Below are positions 1-12,112 of a stretch of DNA of 64,000 bases, one piece after another. The stretch lies in assembly GCF_017562075.2 (NCBI RefSeq), contig NC_054082.1, forward strand, positions 48,207,347 through 48,271,346. The letters run 5' to 3'. Made by a program: the position numbers and the translations under genes. Below the pieces are notes generated by a model. The model made no database searches. It was not told where the DNA came from and saw only the letters and a program-made list of their open reading frames with translations. Position 1 is the first letter of the stretch, and the number at the start of each line of letters is the position of its first letter. This DNA comes from Anopheles merus (taxonomy: Eukaryota > Arthropoda > Insecta > Diptera > Culicidae).

Positions 1-3000
1 CACGGTGTTTGAGTCGTTCCACCGTTTGGGGCGCGATCAACTCGGTTCGCTTGGCAGAACGAAGCTATAACGCGCCATCATAGCAGCACTTTCACATCAG
101 CTTCTCGCGAGCTTTCGTGCTAATCAGGTGCAAAGTGCATACGACTGTGCGCGGCTGTGAAAACATGCGAAAGTTCTCCGTACAGCTCCGCCCCAGGGGC
201 AGGTGCAGCGTAGCTAGCGAGATTCTGAGACTGGCTCCGTAAATTTGCATGTTTTGTTTTTTCTTCGCACGCACATCAAACCCGTGCCGAGAAGGCGCTT
301 CTTGTCCCAAGTCGGGCGGAAAGTTTTAGATACGCTTCCTTCGAAACACAACCAAGCGCTGTAAAACAAAACGAACCTCGCGCCTGTACGCCGAGCGACC
401 GCACCTTGCCGTATAATTTAGTGTGTGAAGTTTTTAACGAGTTTTTAAAAGCCCACTCATTCGACCGATGGGAAGAGTGAAGGGAATGTGGGCTCGGTCA
501 GGACGGATTCAATTTTTTTTTGCCAGACTGGTCCAACTCAAACATTTGCTCGAAGTATAACTATCTTACCTCTAGTATGCCATTACTGGTGCTGGCAATT
601 CCGTGAACCAGATCTCACCGACATACCGGGATTTTCCGAACGATGACTCGCACAATTCATGCCTGCCGACAATTCAGGACCCCGATGAATCAAACCATTA
701 ATCGTCCCCGATTGCCTACACATTGAACCTTGATGGTAGAATATCCTTGTCGCATTCCATCTAATTAGAATTGTTTTGCGAATACGGGGATACCGAACAA
801 ATAGTTCCGCAGAAATCCATTTATCTTCGGCCGATATATTGGCAACGATTTTGTTTCCAATTAGCCGCTGATTGGTGGCTGACCAGCGCGCTGCCGGAGT
901 TTTTGTGTGTCTTTTGTCTTTACAATTTCCTGATACCAGCAATCGATCGGCCCGGTGCAGCGGAGGCTCTACAGGAGTTTCCGCGAAACCGGTGCAGCTT
1001 TTTCAAGGATTTGCACACAGGACTGTATTTTGGTTGGCTGCCGTCGAACCGAAAATGAAAGTTTGCAGCCAACCGAAATTCCCGCGAGTTAAAACGGGGC
1101 AGAACAAGAACAGCAAAAAATGCTCCCCGCGCTCCAACACAACGGTGAGCAGCGCCAAATCATTATGTGTTGTATCATCCTTTAGGCATCCCGGAATCCC
1201 ACCACGGCAAGGATTCCGAATGGTGATTGTAGTTTTGCGCCCCAAACACCACTCTCCTTGGGCGAGAGTTTCGCGGCCCAAACGTGTGCTAATTGACTGA
1301 GCTTTCGCTTTAGCACGACCGTTCGTCGGCGAAGATGCATTCCGATTTGCACTGCTACGGCTGATGCATTCTGGGAAAGGGCTGCTGCATGAGCAATAGA
1401 ACTTCGGGGCAAACGACTACCTGGAGTATTTCCGTGAAATGCTTAATGCACCGAAGGTGGATGAGATAACTTCATCCATTACTGTGCGGTTGCTAATGCT
1501 CATGATCCAAATGGGAAGATAGATGGTTACCCATATTGCAATCAATACTCAAAACTAATGCAATTTCTCAACAAACCAAAAATATTCTCACACAGCTAGT
1601 AGATTAATTTTCTAGCATTTCTTCCCGACAACAAAAAATCATCCATAAATCCCAGCACAAAAAATCGCACCCATCTACAAAGCAATAATTGTGTTTGAGT
1701 TGCGGGTGAGAGAGGGGACAAAGCACCGAAAGAAAAGATAAATATTTGTAAACAGCTGTCCCCGAAGATTGCATTTAAGAAAGAGAAGAAAAAAAAAAGA
1801 TCAAACCTTTCTTTTGTCGGTGCCGGACCGTTTCCTCTGTTGGTTTGGACCCGACCGTTGTGGGAGGAGGTTTGTCTACCTGTCGTCCCTGCTGGATCGC
1901 CCGTAAAATCGATCAACCGAGCGAAGAAAAGCGTAAAACCGATCAACCTTCTAATAGGTGAGGCACATCCGGCTAGGACGAATCGTAGGAGCGCACCCAA
2001 AACATGGGAAACAAAACAAATCATCAAACAATCAGTCGAAGAAAAGCCAACTTTTCACTTTCAACCTGCACTCTATGTGGGTGAAAGAGGTTGCATATGA
2101 GTGTGTTTGAGTTTTTTCCTCTTTGTCTAGCATCATGTTACACAAATCGAGCGCAAAACGAAAAGCGGACAAAAACGACCCGAGCGGACCGAAATTCGAT
2201 AATACTTCGAGCGTGTAACGTTACCATTATTTGTGTGCTTGAAGCAAAATGTCACCGTATTCCGTGTGGGTAAAAGCTGTGCACGGGTCGAGCTTACCCG
2301 CACTTCTGCCACATAAGTCGGCAGATCGTCGCAACGGTGAATCGATTCGCGGCAACGAAAGCGTGAGAAAATCCGCGGTCCCGGCGCGGCATCTTCAGCC
2401 CAGCGGTGCGGCCACAAGCACGTTCTCGGGTGCCCGTTCGAGTTGGCGAAGGGAGCACCACAGTGCCTAGAGTGGCTAAAGCGCAAGTAGTTCTCTCCAG
2501 TTTGCCATTTGGCCGTGTCTTTTTTGTTGTTGTTTTTTGTATCGGAATTGCTGATCGATCGATCGTGGTTTGTTGCAGCACCGGTTCGTCGATCGTTCCG
2601 TGTGTAGGTTTTGTTTCATATTTTATTTCTCGCACGGTGGAATTATGTTTAAATGCTTCGGCTACCATACCTCACCGAGGGCACTCGAATGCGTCGTCCA
2701 TCGCCTGCTCCTCCTGTGCCACGGAGTTGCCTCTGCGGGAGCAAGTTTTTATAACGCTTTTCTGTTCGCGTTCGCTCCTTCGATTCTCCCATTCGATGAC
2801 CATCTGGCGGTGGTTGGAATTCCGCTCGCAACCGGCTCGCTGCCGCTCTCTACCCAACCCCTTTTGTATAATCACCTCCATCGCCTCACCATCTTGCGCG
2901 AGAGCCGTCTGCCTAATCATTCATTGATTGAATCTCGGTTCGTTCGCCCGATCTGCCATGCATTTACATCGCCGTACGCCGCACTCCCGGGTACGGCATT

Positions 3001-6000
3001 TTGTAATCAACCGGTGACGGTAGTGGCCCTGGCTCTTCTTACCCGCTCACCAGTGGAGCTGCGCTTGATTGAATTTTGCTCAATTTGCATTATGTTCCAC
3101 CGACCCACCACCCTGTTCGCCACCAGACGCGTGTTACATCGCGCGCGCGTTCACCGCGATGGCATTTGTTTTGGTGCTGCTGCTGCCCTACCAGAACCGC
3201 ACCGCAAACAGCTCTCGCAAGCCCCATTACAATTCGAATTGGATTTGATTTTTTTTCTCTCTCTAGTCATACCCAACCCGTTCGGACGGGCTCCCTTTCG
3301 GTGGGACAAAATGGTATACAAATAGAAAAGAAGGGAAGGAACGCAAAGACAAAAATCATCATAAACCACACAAACGTACCCTTGCTCCCTCCCCCAAAAG
3401 CACGCACAATTGCCACGGTGGTTCTGAAAGCTTGTTTTTCCTCCTTTCGTTTACCATCCGTTTGTTTGCTACCTTTTGCGGCACGTCTTGCGCGTACGGC
3501 TGCTGCGTTTATTAATTTTGTTTTTGTTTTTCTACGTGTCTGCCCTTTTTGAGGCCCCACTCGAAAGTTCAAGCACGGCTTACATCGATTTGGGTTCTAT
3601 CGTGGGCCCAGTGTGCACCCTGACTTTTGGAATCAAAGCGCTTTGAGCGTTAACTCAAACAGACCCATCTTCTTGTGTGTGTTGCGCGCGCGCTCCCGCG
3701 CATATCAACACAAAACATCAACAGGTGGTCAAGAGAGAAACCTCTGCAACCTTACAGTAAAGAGGGACCCTCCTTTTGTTATTTTTTTCATGTTTCTTCC
3801 CATGTCCCATGATCGGGAGTTTTTTTTTTTTTGTATTTGTTGAATTAAACGAGATGGAACGAATAGGCAGAAAGCATGAGGCATAAGTCAATCTGGGTCC
3901 TAGCTGCTTTACATTCTCAAGGGCCACGTTTCGGCGGACCCGTTGTCATCTTCGATGCAGGAGACAGGCACTGCTAATGGCGTGGAAGGGAAATTTACTT
4001 TCCCCACGATGCACTATCCCTCTATTCCACTCTCCACCAACGACAAGGAAAGCATCCCACTGAAAGGATTGTCTTTTTTTTTTCCTTACTCCATCTAAAC
4101 GCCTTCAGTTTGCCTCCGGGTAGCAGTTGGCCTATTCCAAATCGGCTGAAATATAATAAATTCCCCCACAACACCGTCCAGCCTCACGGTTGGTTTTTCA
4201 TCTCCTCGCCGTGGCTTATTTTTTTGCGCAAAACCGCTTAGCCAGCGATCGTACTCGAGCGCCAGAAGTGACAGAGTCGCAGCGCTTGAGAAGCTCGCGC
4301 TGGGAAACTGTCTCGTTTGCGGTGGTTACACCGGCCCCAAAAGCTCGCCACCGCAACCGAGCCGCGTGCAGGCTCTCCCGCTTATTTATCTCCCGCCTGA
4401 CAGCGACTTCGTGAGTGCGGGCTTTAGTGCGGGCAGGCCGAAACAAGTTTTGCGCCATCGAGCGCTTCTTCGCTTTACCGGGCCAGCGAATGATGAATGC
4501 CCTTTTCAATTTAAAAGGCAATCCTCGGGCGCTAGAGTCGCGAAGATGGTCGGGGGGTTTTTACCTTTGCGTTGCGCGTTTGGGAAAGGAGGGCAGGGTG
4601 CAAACGGTCGGTATTGTCGATGGTAACGATCGCGAGACTAAAATCAGGACTTAGAAAGGTCGCACGCCATTAGACGGGGGCTACTTTGCACTGGGTGACT
4701 ATGGCAGATGCTGCTGCGCCTGTTCCTACGACGGCTGTCAATTTGTCTCCGGAGGCAAACGTTGTCCGCAGAAGATTACAGCCTTGCATGGGTAATGGCA
4801 GCGCTCTAGCGCTATCGAAGGAAGGTAGATGGGAAACGAATTTGTTGCAATCGTGCCAGCAAGGGCAGCTGCATCCGCTCAGCCTCACGTTTGCAGATGC
4901 AACTCGTTCCCGTACGAGATCACTGGCAGCGCCGTATCGGGCAGCGGATCCCATAATCACGGTTTCGTCGGCTGCAAACAAAACATTCGAAACAAACAAC
5001 AACAAAAACAAACTCGAGTGCAAAGAGAAACAAAGGTAAATTTAATGCACATTAAGACCGCGTGCCACCTGGAGCGGGGCGTAACGAAAGATTCATGCAA
5101 ACATGCGCCGTATCCCGGACCGTTCGGAGCCGCCAGGAGCAGATGAGTCCATGTGAGACCAAGTGCGAAACACCAGCCGGAAAAAGGAAAGGCACAACCG
5201 CCGCGAAAGGCTTGTCAAAAGGCACACACAAAAAGCTCCAAAGCGGGGCCACCTGTCGCTCATCGAAGGTTTATTTGAGCTCCCAGGCTGTGTGTGCAGT
5301 GGGAGGGCAGTGCATGAATAATTAAGATTTAAGATACCCTTACGCAAGAGTCACGCACACACGCATCTCAAGACCGTAGGCCGCCAGAATCCGATCCTGA
5401 CCCCACGCGTGATTTGCGTAGCTTAGAGACGATCGCGACCCGATCGATGGCCCACGATGGCTCGAAAAAGGCCGGCCTCACTTTCCATTCCGGTCAAACG
5501 GTGTCGGTGCGCGGCGTACAGTGAAGATGTGTCATCGACTAATGGTGCGACCATTAGCGAAGCATTCCATCCGCCCCGGGGCCGTGCCGTGCTTCGTGCT
5601 GTAGTCATCCAATCGATCATGGACTTTTTTTTGTTGTTGTTGCTTTCACACAGCACAGATGATGATGATGATGATGATCGGCCCAAACGAAAGTGAAAAA
5701 GCGACGAATTCATGTCCATTTCGGTGTGGGGAAGGTCATTATGAAATGTTCGCACAATTACCATTGCCCAACGCTGCTTCTAGCGTTGCTGGGGAGTGAG
5801 ATACATGGGACCGACGCGGCTGGTCAAATGTCGGTCATCGAACATGGGCCCGATCGTAGGCACGTTTGGCCTCGAGCGACGGTTTGTGAGCTAGGCCTTT
5901 GCAGAGTGGGAAGGGATTTCAACGACCGTTTGAAGACGAACGGATGATCGACCCACGTTGTAATTGAGGGCAAATTTCTAGCTTTAAAAAATCACACACA

Positions 6001-6099
6001 CACACATACACACTCACACACTCAATTTGTTTGTTGGTCACATTCCTCATCACATTGAAGGCTAAAACCCCATTCCCATTGCTTACCTTATCGTTGCAG
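1..6099. other. Non-coding stretch left of the CLCA-like gene
   Basis: I see no supported exon here. The open frames in this stretch are short, overlap on both strands and match no family I know. The first clear coding exon starts at 6100 behind a splice acceptor and corresponds to an internal part of the CLCA N-terminal domain. So the signal-peptide exon of that gene must lie upstream, either unrecognised here or beyond the left edge, and part of this stretch is probably its intron. Visible low-complexity elements are a (GAT)n run near 5659-5681 and a CA-rich run at about 5994-6022, some 80 bases before the acceptor. Confidence 0.5.
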
Positions 6100-9000
6100 A
6101 TTATGCTCACCTCCGCATCGCAGTACCTCTTCAATGCACTCGACAGTCGGGTGTACTTCGGCGAGGTGTCGGTCATACTGCCCAACCACTGGCCGCAGTC
6201 GTGCATCCCGTACAACCAGACGCGCACCTCCGCGAGCGGCGAGACGGCGGACGTCACGATCCGGCCGCACACCAAGGCCGAACCGTCGATCTGGACGCAG
6301 CAGTACGCCGGGTGCGGCGAGTCGGGCGAGCAGATCTACATCGATCCGGAGATACTGGGCCGGGAGACGATCTGGCGCGAGTTTATCCGCGAGTGGGCCA
6401 AGTACCGGTACGGCGTGTTCGACGAGATCGGGTACGATCGCGATCCGGTCTATCCGCGCTGCTACATCAACGACGAGCATCGGGTCAAGCTGACCGGCTG
6501 CTCGGACGCGCCGGTCAACGACGAGGGTCTGTGCGGCAGCCCGGCCTCGCCCGGCCCGGTGCCCTACAACATTAGCCGCGTGCTGGATCCGAACGCGCGC
6601 ACCAGCATCATGTTCGCGGCCGAGTCGAAAAGCGTCACCATGTTCTGCGACGAGGGCACGCACAACCGGTACGCACCGACCAAGCACAACCAGATGTGCG
6701 ATCGGCGCAGCACGTACGACGTCATACTGAAGCATTCGGACTTTGCGCCCCAAAACCAGATGGAGTTTAACCCGTCGGTCATCATCAACACCGTGCCCAA
6801 GTTTAGCTACAAGTCGCGCAAGCTGACCCGCTACGTCATCGTGATCGGGCAGACGTTCGTGATGCGCGAGCGGGAAACGTGGAGCTTCCTGCGACGCGCC
6901 ATCCGGAAGTGGATCGTGTACGATCTGCCCGCGACCAAGACCGAGATCGGCATTGCGCTCGCGAACGATACGGCCACGTACGACATGCTGCCGATCACGT
7001 CGCTGCAGATTGAGAAGAACAAGGACCGCATCGCGTCCTTCATCCCGTACACCTCGAGCGACCTGAACCGGCCGACCTGCCTGAGCTGCGGCATCTCGGA
7101 CGCGATCCACATGCTGAACGAGCAGACGCGCCACCACGGGCCGGCCAACTCGATCATACTGGTGATCGCGCCCGGCATGGACATCGAGCACGAGTCGCTC
7201 GCCCGTTCGGCGCGCGCATCCAAGATACGGATCGCCACCATCAACTACCCGATCGTGGAGCCGCGCCGCCCGCTGGATCCGCTGGCGCACGAGACGGGCG
7301 GCAGCGCCTACTCCGTGTTCGAGTGTCGCGACAATTCGGAGAAATCGCTCGTCACCACGTACTTCGAGCTGTCGAACGCACTGTACAACATCGGCAAGCT
7401 GTACTACGAGGGCAACCGGAACGAGTTCCCGGTCGAGATCTTCCGCCGCGTGCTGGTCGATTCGGTGGGCGAAACAAACTCGCAGCGCAGCAGCCGCACG
7501 GTCACTGGCAACTTTATGCTCGACCCGTTCATGGGCCCGCCGGCCGAGTTCTTCATCTACGTGCACAACTCGGAGAACCCGCTCGTATCGAACGTGCGGC
7601 TGACCAACCCGAACGGCATCGTCTACTCCTCGATGAGTGATGCGCGCGCCTCGGTGCGGCAGCTGTCGCTCCTGTCCACGATCAACGAGACCGGCATCTG
7701 GAACTACTCGATCGAGCGCTTCCAGGGCAATCCGCAGCCGCACTACGTGCAGGTGATCGCTACGCCGCGCTCCAGGTACGCGCCGGTCATAGCGGCCCGG
7801 GCCTGGGTCCATCGCAGCAAGGCCGGCGGTCCGATCGTGCTGTTCGCGGAGGTGAAGAAGGGCGATCTGCCGGTCGTGTCGGCACAGGTGGAGGTCACCG
7901 TAACCCGGCTGGAGCGCGTCTGCGAACGCTTCCGCGAACCGACCGTGCAGGGCGACGAACGATTCCTGCTGCTCGACACGGGTGCGGGCGATCCGGACAT
8001 CACCAAGGGCGATGGCGTATACTCGCGCTACTTCAATGCGGACGAGTTCGGCGGCCCGGGCACGTACCAGCTGGAGGTGACGGTCAGCGATCGAGGCAAC
8101 ACGGCCTACACGCTAGCGGATGGTGCCAGTTACAGTAAGTGTTTCTTACGCCTTTCTTCCTTGTTAGTTCACAATCAAGCTAAACAATACTCTCTTCCCA
8201 TCCTATCCACTATAGCCACAACGTCCAGCACGCAACCGGGACGTTGCTGCGGTAGTTCGGTGCCCATTCCCCAGAAACAGTCGCTGGATTCGTTCGAGCG
8301 CATCCTGCCGCCGATGACGGTGTTCGTCAGCCAGGCGGATCTGATCAACGCGGCCAAGATCCCGGTCGGGCGCATCAGCGATCTCAGCGCGGACGTGGAG
8401 GGCATGAAGGTACGCCTCAGCTGGACCTCGCCGGACATGGGCGGCAAGAATGTGGCCCGGTACGAGGTGAAGTATGCGACCACGATCAAGGACATTGTGG
8501 ATAACTTCGACACAGCCGCCGTACTGTGGCACCATGATTCGCCGTTTACGTTTTCCATCGGCGAGGGCAGCGAGTTCACGATGAACATCACGCACGAGCC
8601 GCATCTGTTCGGCCAGATCCTGTACTTTGCGGTGCGGCCGTACGCAACGCTTACCAAGGACGCCGAACCTGGACCGATCTCGAACTATGTGCGCGCGTTT
8701 GTGACGAAACCGAAGCCCACGACGCTCTTCCCACCGTCCAGCACGGGCGGCACGGAGAGCTACGACTCGATCTGGTCGTCGTACGACGGCATCGCAAAGA
8801 ACGGAGGCGACGACAGCATGGACATCATACCGCGCATCGCCAAAAGCATGGACCTCGGGCCGGAGCTGCTGCTGCCCATCATTGCCGGCATCATACTGCT
8901 GTTCGCGCTCATCTTCATCTACTGCTGGTTCTGCGTGATCAAGAAGCGGCACGACACGCACGACGACGAGCAGAAGAAACCGATCAAGTCGTTCAAGAGC

Positions 9001-9954
9001 GACACGAAGCTCACCACGAGCCACAGCGTGATCGTGACGGCGGCTGGCAACGGTTCGTCGCCTTCCTCCAACTCGACCACATCGTCCTCGTCCTCGCCCA
9101 ACCACCAAACCGCCAGCCACGGCGGGCAGACGACCCTTCCGCAGTCCAACTCGTACGATATGGGGCTGGGCGATCATCAGACCGTGGGCATCCCGACCAT
9201 CTACAACATCGACGACGACGTGCTGCTGGCCAAGAAGCGGTACAGTGCCGTCATCAACATGGGCCCCCCGACGCACCCGATGGAGCAGCAGCTGATCGAG
9301 GAGCTGAAGCAGCAGCAGCACATCATCGACACGCAGTCATTCATCATGCCGGGCCACGGTGGCCCCACCGGCAACGGAACGATCGGTCCGAACAACAACA
9401 ACTGCAGCGTGAGCATCATTTCCACCACCTCCAACAACACGACGCTGACGCGCACGTACAACCCGAACGCGGGCACGATCATGGTCGGTGGCCGCACGCT
9501 CAGCCCGTACGAGTCCTGGTCCGCGTCGCAGCTGCTGCAGGAGCACGAGCAGCAGCACCAGCGGCGCCACAGCCCGACGCTCATCGACGATCTGATCGAC
9601 AACAACGTGCAGCAGCCGTCGTACTACAATCCGGGCCAGCCGGGCCAGCAGCTTCACCCGCAGCACGCCGCACACCTGATGGGACAGCCGGGCACGGATC
9701 AGATGTCGCTGCTGAACAACAACCATCTGAACGAGAACGGTTCGCCGCCGGTGCCACCGCTACCGATCTACACCACCAGCCCGAGCGTTGGTGTGAGTGG
9801 TGCGGCCATCGGCAATACGACCTCGTACGTGTACGGCCAGAGCCACGGTTCCTCGGTAAGCTCGGTGAACAGTGGCCTCGGCCCGATACCGAACGGTGGG
9901 TCGACGATCAGCGGCACGGACACGAAGAAGCGGCGCAACGTCACCATGGTGTAA
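6100..9954 (+). CDS. CLCA-like calcium-activated chloride channel regulator (5' end missing)
   Basis: Coding parts are 6100-8134 and 8216-9954, 1257 residues in the window; the N-terminal exon(s) are not found. The exon begins after a TCGTTGCAG acceptor. Domains in order: CLCA N-terminal domain with conserved cysteines (about 6100-6800); a VWA-like domain (about 6820-7320); a beta-sandwich segment containing the CLCA signature GDGVYSRYF near 8010; an FN3 domain (about 8360-8700); a transmembrane helix (about 8866-8943); and a long cytoplasmic tail rich in Ser, Asn, Gln and His. CLCA proteins are secreted or membrane-bound and modulate calcium-activated chloride currents; many cleave themselves through an HEXXH metalloprotease site. 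Here that site reads REWAK (6388-6402), although the following GVFDE is kept. The VWA MIDAS position, normally DxSxS, reads GQTFV (6847-6861). Both metal sites therefore look inactive. The family call is firm; the channel-regulating role in this species is inferred. Confidence 0.9.
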   Translation: MMLTSASQYLFNALDSRVYFGEVSVILPNHWPQSCIPYNQTRTSASGETADVTIRPHTKAEPSIWTQQYAGCGESGEQIYIDPEILGRETIWREFIREWAKYRYGVFDEIGYDRDPVYPRCYINDEHRVKLTGCSDAPVNDEGLCGSPASPGPVPYNISRVLDPNARTSIMFAAESKSVTMFCDEGTHNRYAPTKHNQMCDRRSTYDVILKHSDFAPQNQMEFNPSVIINTVPKFSYKSRKLTRYVIVIGQTFVMRERETWSFLRRAIRKWIVYDLPATKTEIGIALANDTATYDMLPITSLQIEKNKDRIASFIPYTSSDLNRPTCLSCGISDAIHMLNEQTRHHGPANSIILVIAPGMDIEHESLARSARASKIRIATINYPIVEPRRPLDPLAHETGGSAYSVFECRDNSEKSLVTTYFELSNALYNIGKLYYEGNRNEFPVEIFRRVLVDSVGETNSQRSSRTVTGNFMLDPFMGPPAEFFIYVHNSENPLVSNVRLTNPNGIVYSSMSDARASVRQLSLLSTINETGIWNYSIERFQGNPQPHYVQVIATPRSRYAPVIAARAWVHRSKAGGPIVLFAEVKKGDLPVVSAQVEVTVTRLERVCERFREPTVQGDERFLLLDTGAGDPDITKGDGVYSRYFNADEFGGPGTYQLEVTVSDRGNTAYTLADGASYSKCFLRLSSLLVHNQAKQYSLPILSTIATTSSTQPGRCCGSSVPIPQKQSLDSFERILPPMTVFVSQADLINAAKIPVGRISDLSADVEGMKVRLSWTSPDMGGKNVARYEVKYATTIKDIVDNFDTAAVLWHHDSPFTFSIGEGSEFTMNITHEPHLFGQILYFAVRPYATLTKDAEPGPISNYVRAFVTKPKPTTLFPPSSTGGTESYDSIWSSYDGIAKNGGDDSMDIIPRIAKSMDLGPELLLPIIAGIILLFALIFIYCWFCVIKKRHDTHDDEQKKPIKSFKSDTKLTTSHSVIVTAAGNGSSPSSNSTTSSSSSPNHQTASHGGQTTLPQSNSYDMGLGDHQTVGIPTIYNIDDDVLLAKKRYSAVINMGPPTHPMEQQLIEELKQQQHIIDTQSFIMPGHGGPTGNGTIGPNNNNCSVSIISTTSNNTTLTRTYNPNAGTIMVGGRTLSPYESWSASQLLQEHEQQHQRRHSPTLIDDLIDNNVQQPSYYNPGQPGQQLHPQHAAHLMGQPGTDQMSLLNNNHLNENGSPPVPPLPIYTTSPSVGVSGAAIGNTTSYVYGQSHGSSVSSVNSGLGPIPNGGSTISGTDTKKRRNVTMV
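8135..8215 (+). other. 81-bp intron with open reading frame (CLCA-like gene)
   Basis: The donor is GTAAGT at 8135 and the acceptor is CCACTATAG ending at 8215. The length, 81, is a multiple of three and there is no in-frame stop. Both the spliced and unspliced messages therefore keep the frame. Splicing joins A (8134) to CC (8216) to make a Thr codon and restores a normal linker between the beta-sandwich and FN3 domains. Confidence 0.8.
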
Positions 9955-11738
9955 GGTGGCGTCAGTGTGGCCAATGGACCTCGTGGTTTAGCCGCTGCGC
10001 AACAGAGACTCTACGCTTTCCAAAGAATTCTGTTCCAACCGTGTTCCTGCTCATGTCTCCCTCGAACAACCCACCAATAGCGTTTGTGGCGGCGGCTAAA
10101 CCCATGAAGACCACCTGCCATTTGAGGTCCAAATCGATGTAGGATGCGGATGCCCCTGCGCTTCGTACAGTGCGAACTAGTCAAACCAGATCATTGTCGG
10201 AGGATTTCGTTTTACGATTTTAACAAATTGTGTTTTTTGTTCAGTTTTTAAACATTATTTTGTACACTGGCTAGGTTGTCGACCGGTATCAGATTACTCT
10301 TACACGGTTGGCTAGCGTTCGATAAGTTTTAGATAAGTCCGATTTTAAGCTTTGGGGCTAAAGAAGAGAGTGGAGAAGCATTTATTTAAAAAAATCTTCC
10401 CTTCGTACTCGCTCGATCAATGACACTGAATCGAGGACGGGATTGTGTACGGCAGTATTCTCGCAGGACTCATGCAAATCATGAGATGAGTTGTAGATAA
10501 ATCAATACAGTGGCATTAGCAGATCTTTACTAGCCGTAGTTATATGCGTGTAAGATTGTCAAGGATCAAAAACAGAACAAAGACGATGGTGACGTGTTAG
10601 CGAATCCAAACACAGGGCCAGACACGGTAGAATACGGTAACGGAGAAAGGGGTACGCATTTGTTGGGGTATGACCAACGTCCTAGAGTAGTAAAATTGTG
10701 CTTGGCCCCAAACTTTGGCCCACACATTTACGCCAAAGTGATCTATTGTAGACTATTTGGAGAGGCATTAAATGAGAAAAGAAATCTTAAGTCTGATGTG
10801 TGATGTGCTGTGCTGAGAGGGTGACCCCGGTAGAGCCAGCAGAATTCAACTGGCCAGTACTACTGCTACACCTACTGTGTGCGAAAGAGTGTGTGAGTTT
10901 GCTTTTAATGCGATGTTGTTCTTTCTATAGGTTTGCAATGTAGAGATTACTGTATAAGGGACGGAACACGTGTAAGAGTCATACGCACAGAAAGGATGAC
11001 GATGTACATAGGATGGGAAGAGGAACGGGATGAGATGCTATAAATGTATCATTACACGCCCTGTACATGGATCGACTTTTGGGACTAAGGCAAACTACCA
11101 CTATAAATGGTGAAAGGAGCGATTGATAGCGCCCTTTACCAAGCCAGGGATAAGGCATAACTGCATGTGAATGGATAAACTTTAAGTATCGCTAAGTGAG
11201 AGAGTGTAAAGATAACACTACATAACTTATCATAAGTACACGAAACCTGTTCTCTATGTGTGTATTTCTGATAGGCATGGATAGCAAACGACACAAAACC
11301 CGAACAGTAAAGCTTTTAAAACAGCCTTCACACTTCGGCAGCTGCTCGGAACTTCAAATAACGAATCAACCCCGAACTTCTTCACAACAGAGCAACACTG
11401 TTACACCACAAATGCTACAAACAAATGTTAAACTATGAAAGAATCTCTAGCAAAACAGTAATTCTATCACCGTATAAATGTAAAGCTCACCATTTTTTTC
11501 AATCAAAAGATAGTGCCGTGGCACCGAGTTACTAACAACAGAAGAACGAGACAAACACAGCGATACAGAAACAAAAACGAAACAAAAAGGTTATATAGGA
11601 CAAAGGAACAACACATTTTGAAAGACAAATCTCATTAGGCTTAAGTTATTTGGAGCATTTTCGAAAGCTGTATAAGATTTGCTAAAAAGGCAAAACAAAC
11701 GGATCATTGTTTTCATTGTGTTTTCATAAGGGCATAAT

Positions 11739-11744
11739 TTTATT
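11739..11744 (-). terminator. Candidate poly(A) signal, ZAD C2H2 gene
   Basis: The plus strand reads TTTATT, which is AATAAA on the minus strand, about 370 bases past the stop of the ZAD C2H2 gene. It is the nearest canonical signal that I see on that strand. Confidence 0.4.
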
Positions 11745-11786
11745 TGATTTTGTACATAAATTATAGTGTCTGTTTTAAAAGAAACT

Positions 11787-11792
11787 AATAAA
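11787..11792 (+). terminator. Candidate poly(A) signal, CLCA-like gene
   Basis: A canonical AATAAA in AT-rich sequence downstream of the CLCA-like stop. It lies 3' of the minus-strand signal at 11739-11744, so the two convergent 3' UTRs would overlap. Confidence 0.45.
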
Positions 11793-12112
11793 ACCACTGA
11801 CGAAATGTATCATTTTAAACTAAAAGTGAAACATGTTTTTCCTTTTACACTAATGTGAATGTTTGAAAAATGGACAGGAAATTGGTATAAAGAAACAATC
11901 TATCTACCTTCTAACATCGTATAACTAGCAATATCCCCTTTTTCCCTCTCGCTTTTGATTTCGAAGAACATTAACTAATTGATCTTCGATGATCGCCATC
12001 GTGTAGCTTCTACAGTTATTATCCATTATATCACCGACCACACAGTAATAAGGTTTTTACCAACGTTCATTTCGGTCTTTTCGCCGACACTTGCCGATAC
12101 ACTTGCCAATGA

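Larger units (their letters stand above)
9955..11811 (+). other. Probable 3' UTR of the CLCA-like gene
   Basis: This is AT-rich sequence after the TAA stop at 9952-9954 with no credible coding exon. The best plus-strand poly(A) signal is AATAAA at 11787-11792, which would give a 3' UTR of about 1.85 kb. The extent is inferred from that signal only. Confidence 0.5.

Noticed and set aside
2570..3325. Plus-strand frame of 251 codons
   Set aside because: Its composition is irregular, it overlaps frames on the other strand, it matches no family, and it looks like intronic or UTR sequence.
6088..7812. Long minus-strand open frame (574 codons) opposite the CLCA-like exon
   Set aside because: It is a G/C-rich antisense shadow of the coding exon, rich in Arg/Val/Asp/His with no domain, and stops exactly where codon bias of the true gene ceases.
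8203..9321. Minus-strand open frame of 372 codons
   Set aside because: Antisense shadow of the CLCA FN3 and tail region, produced by G/C-rich third positions.
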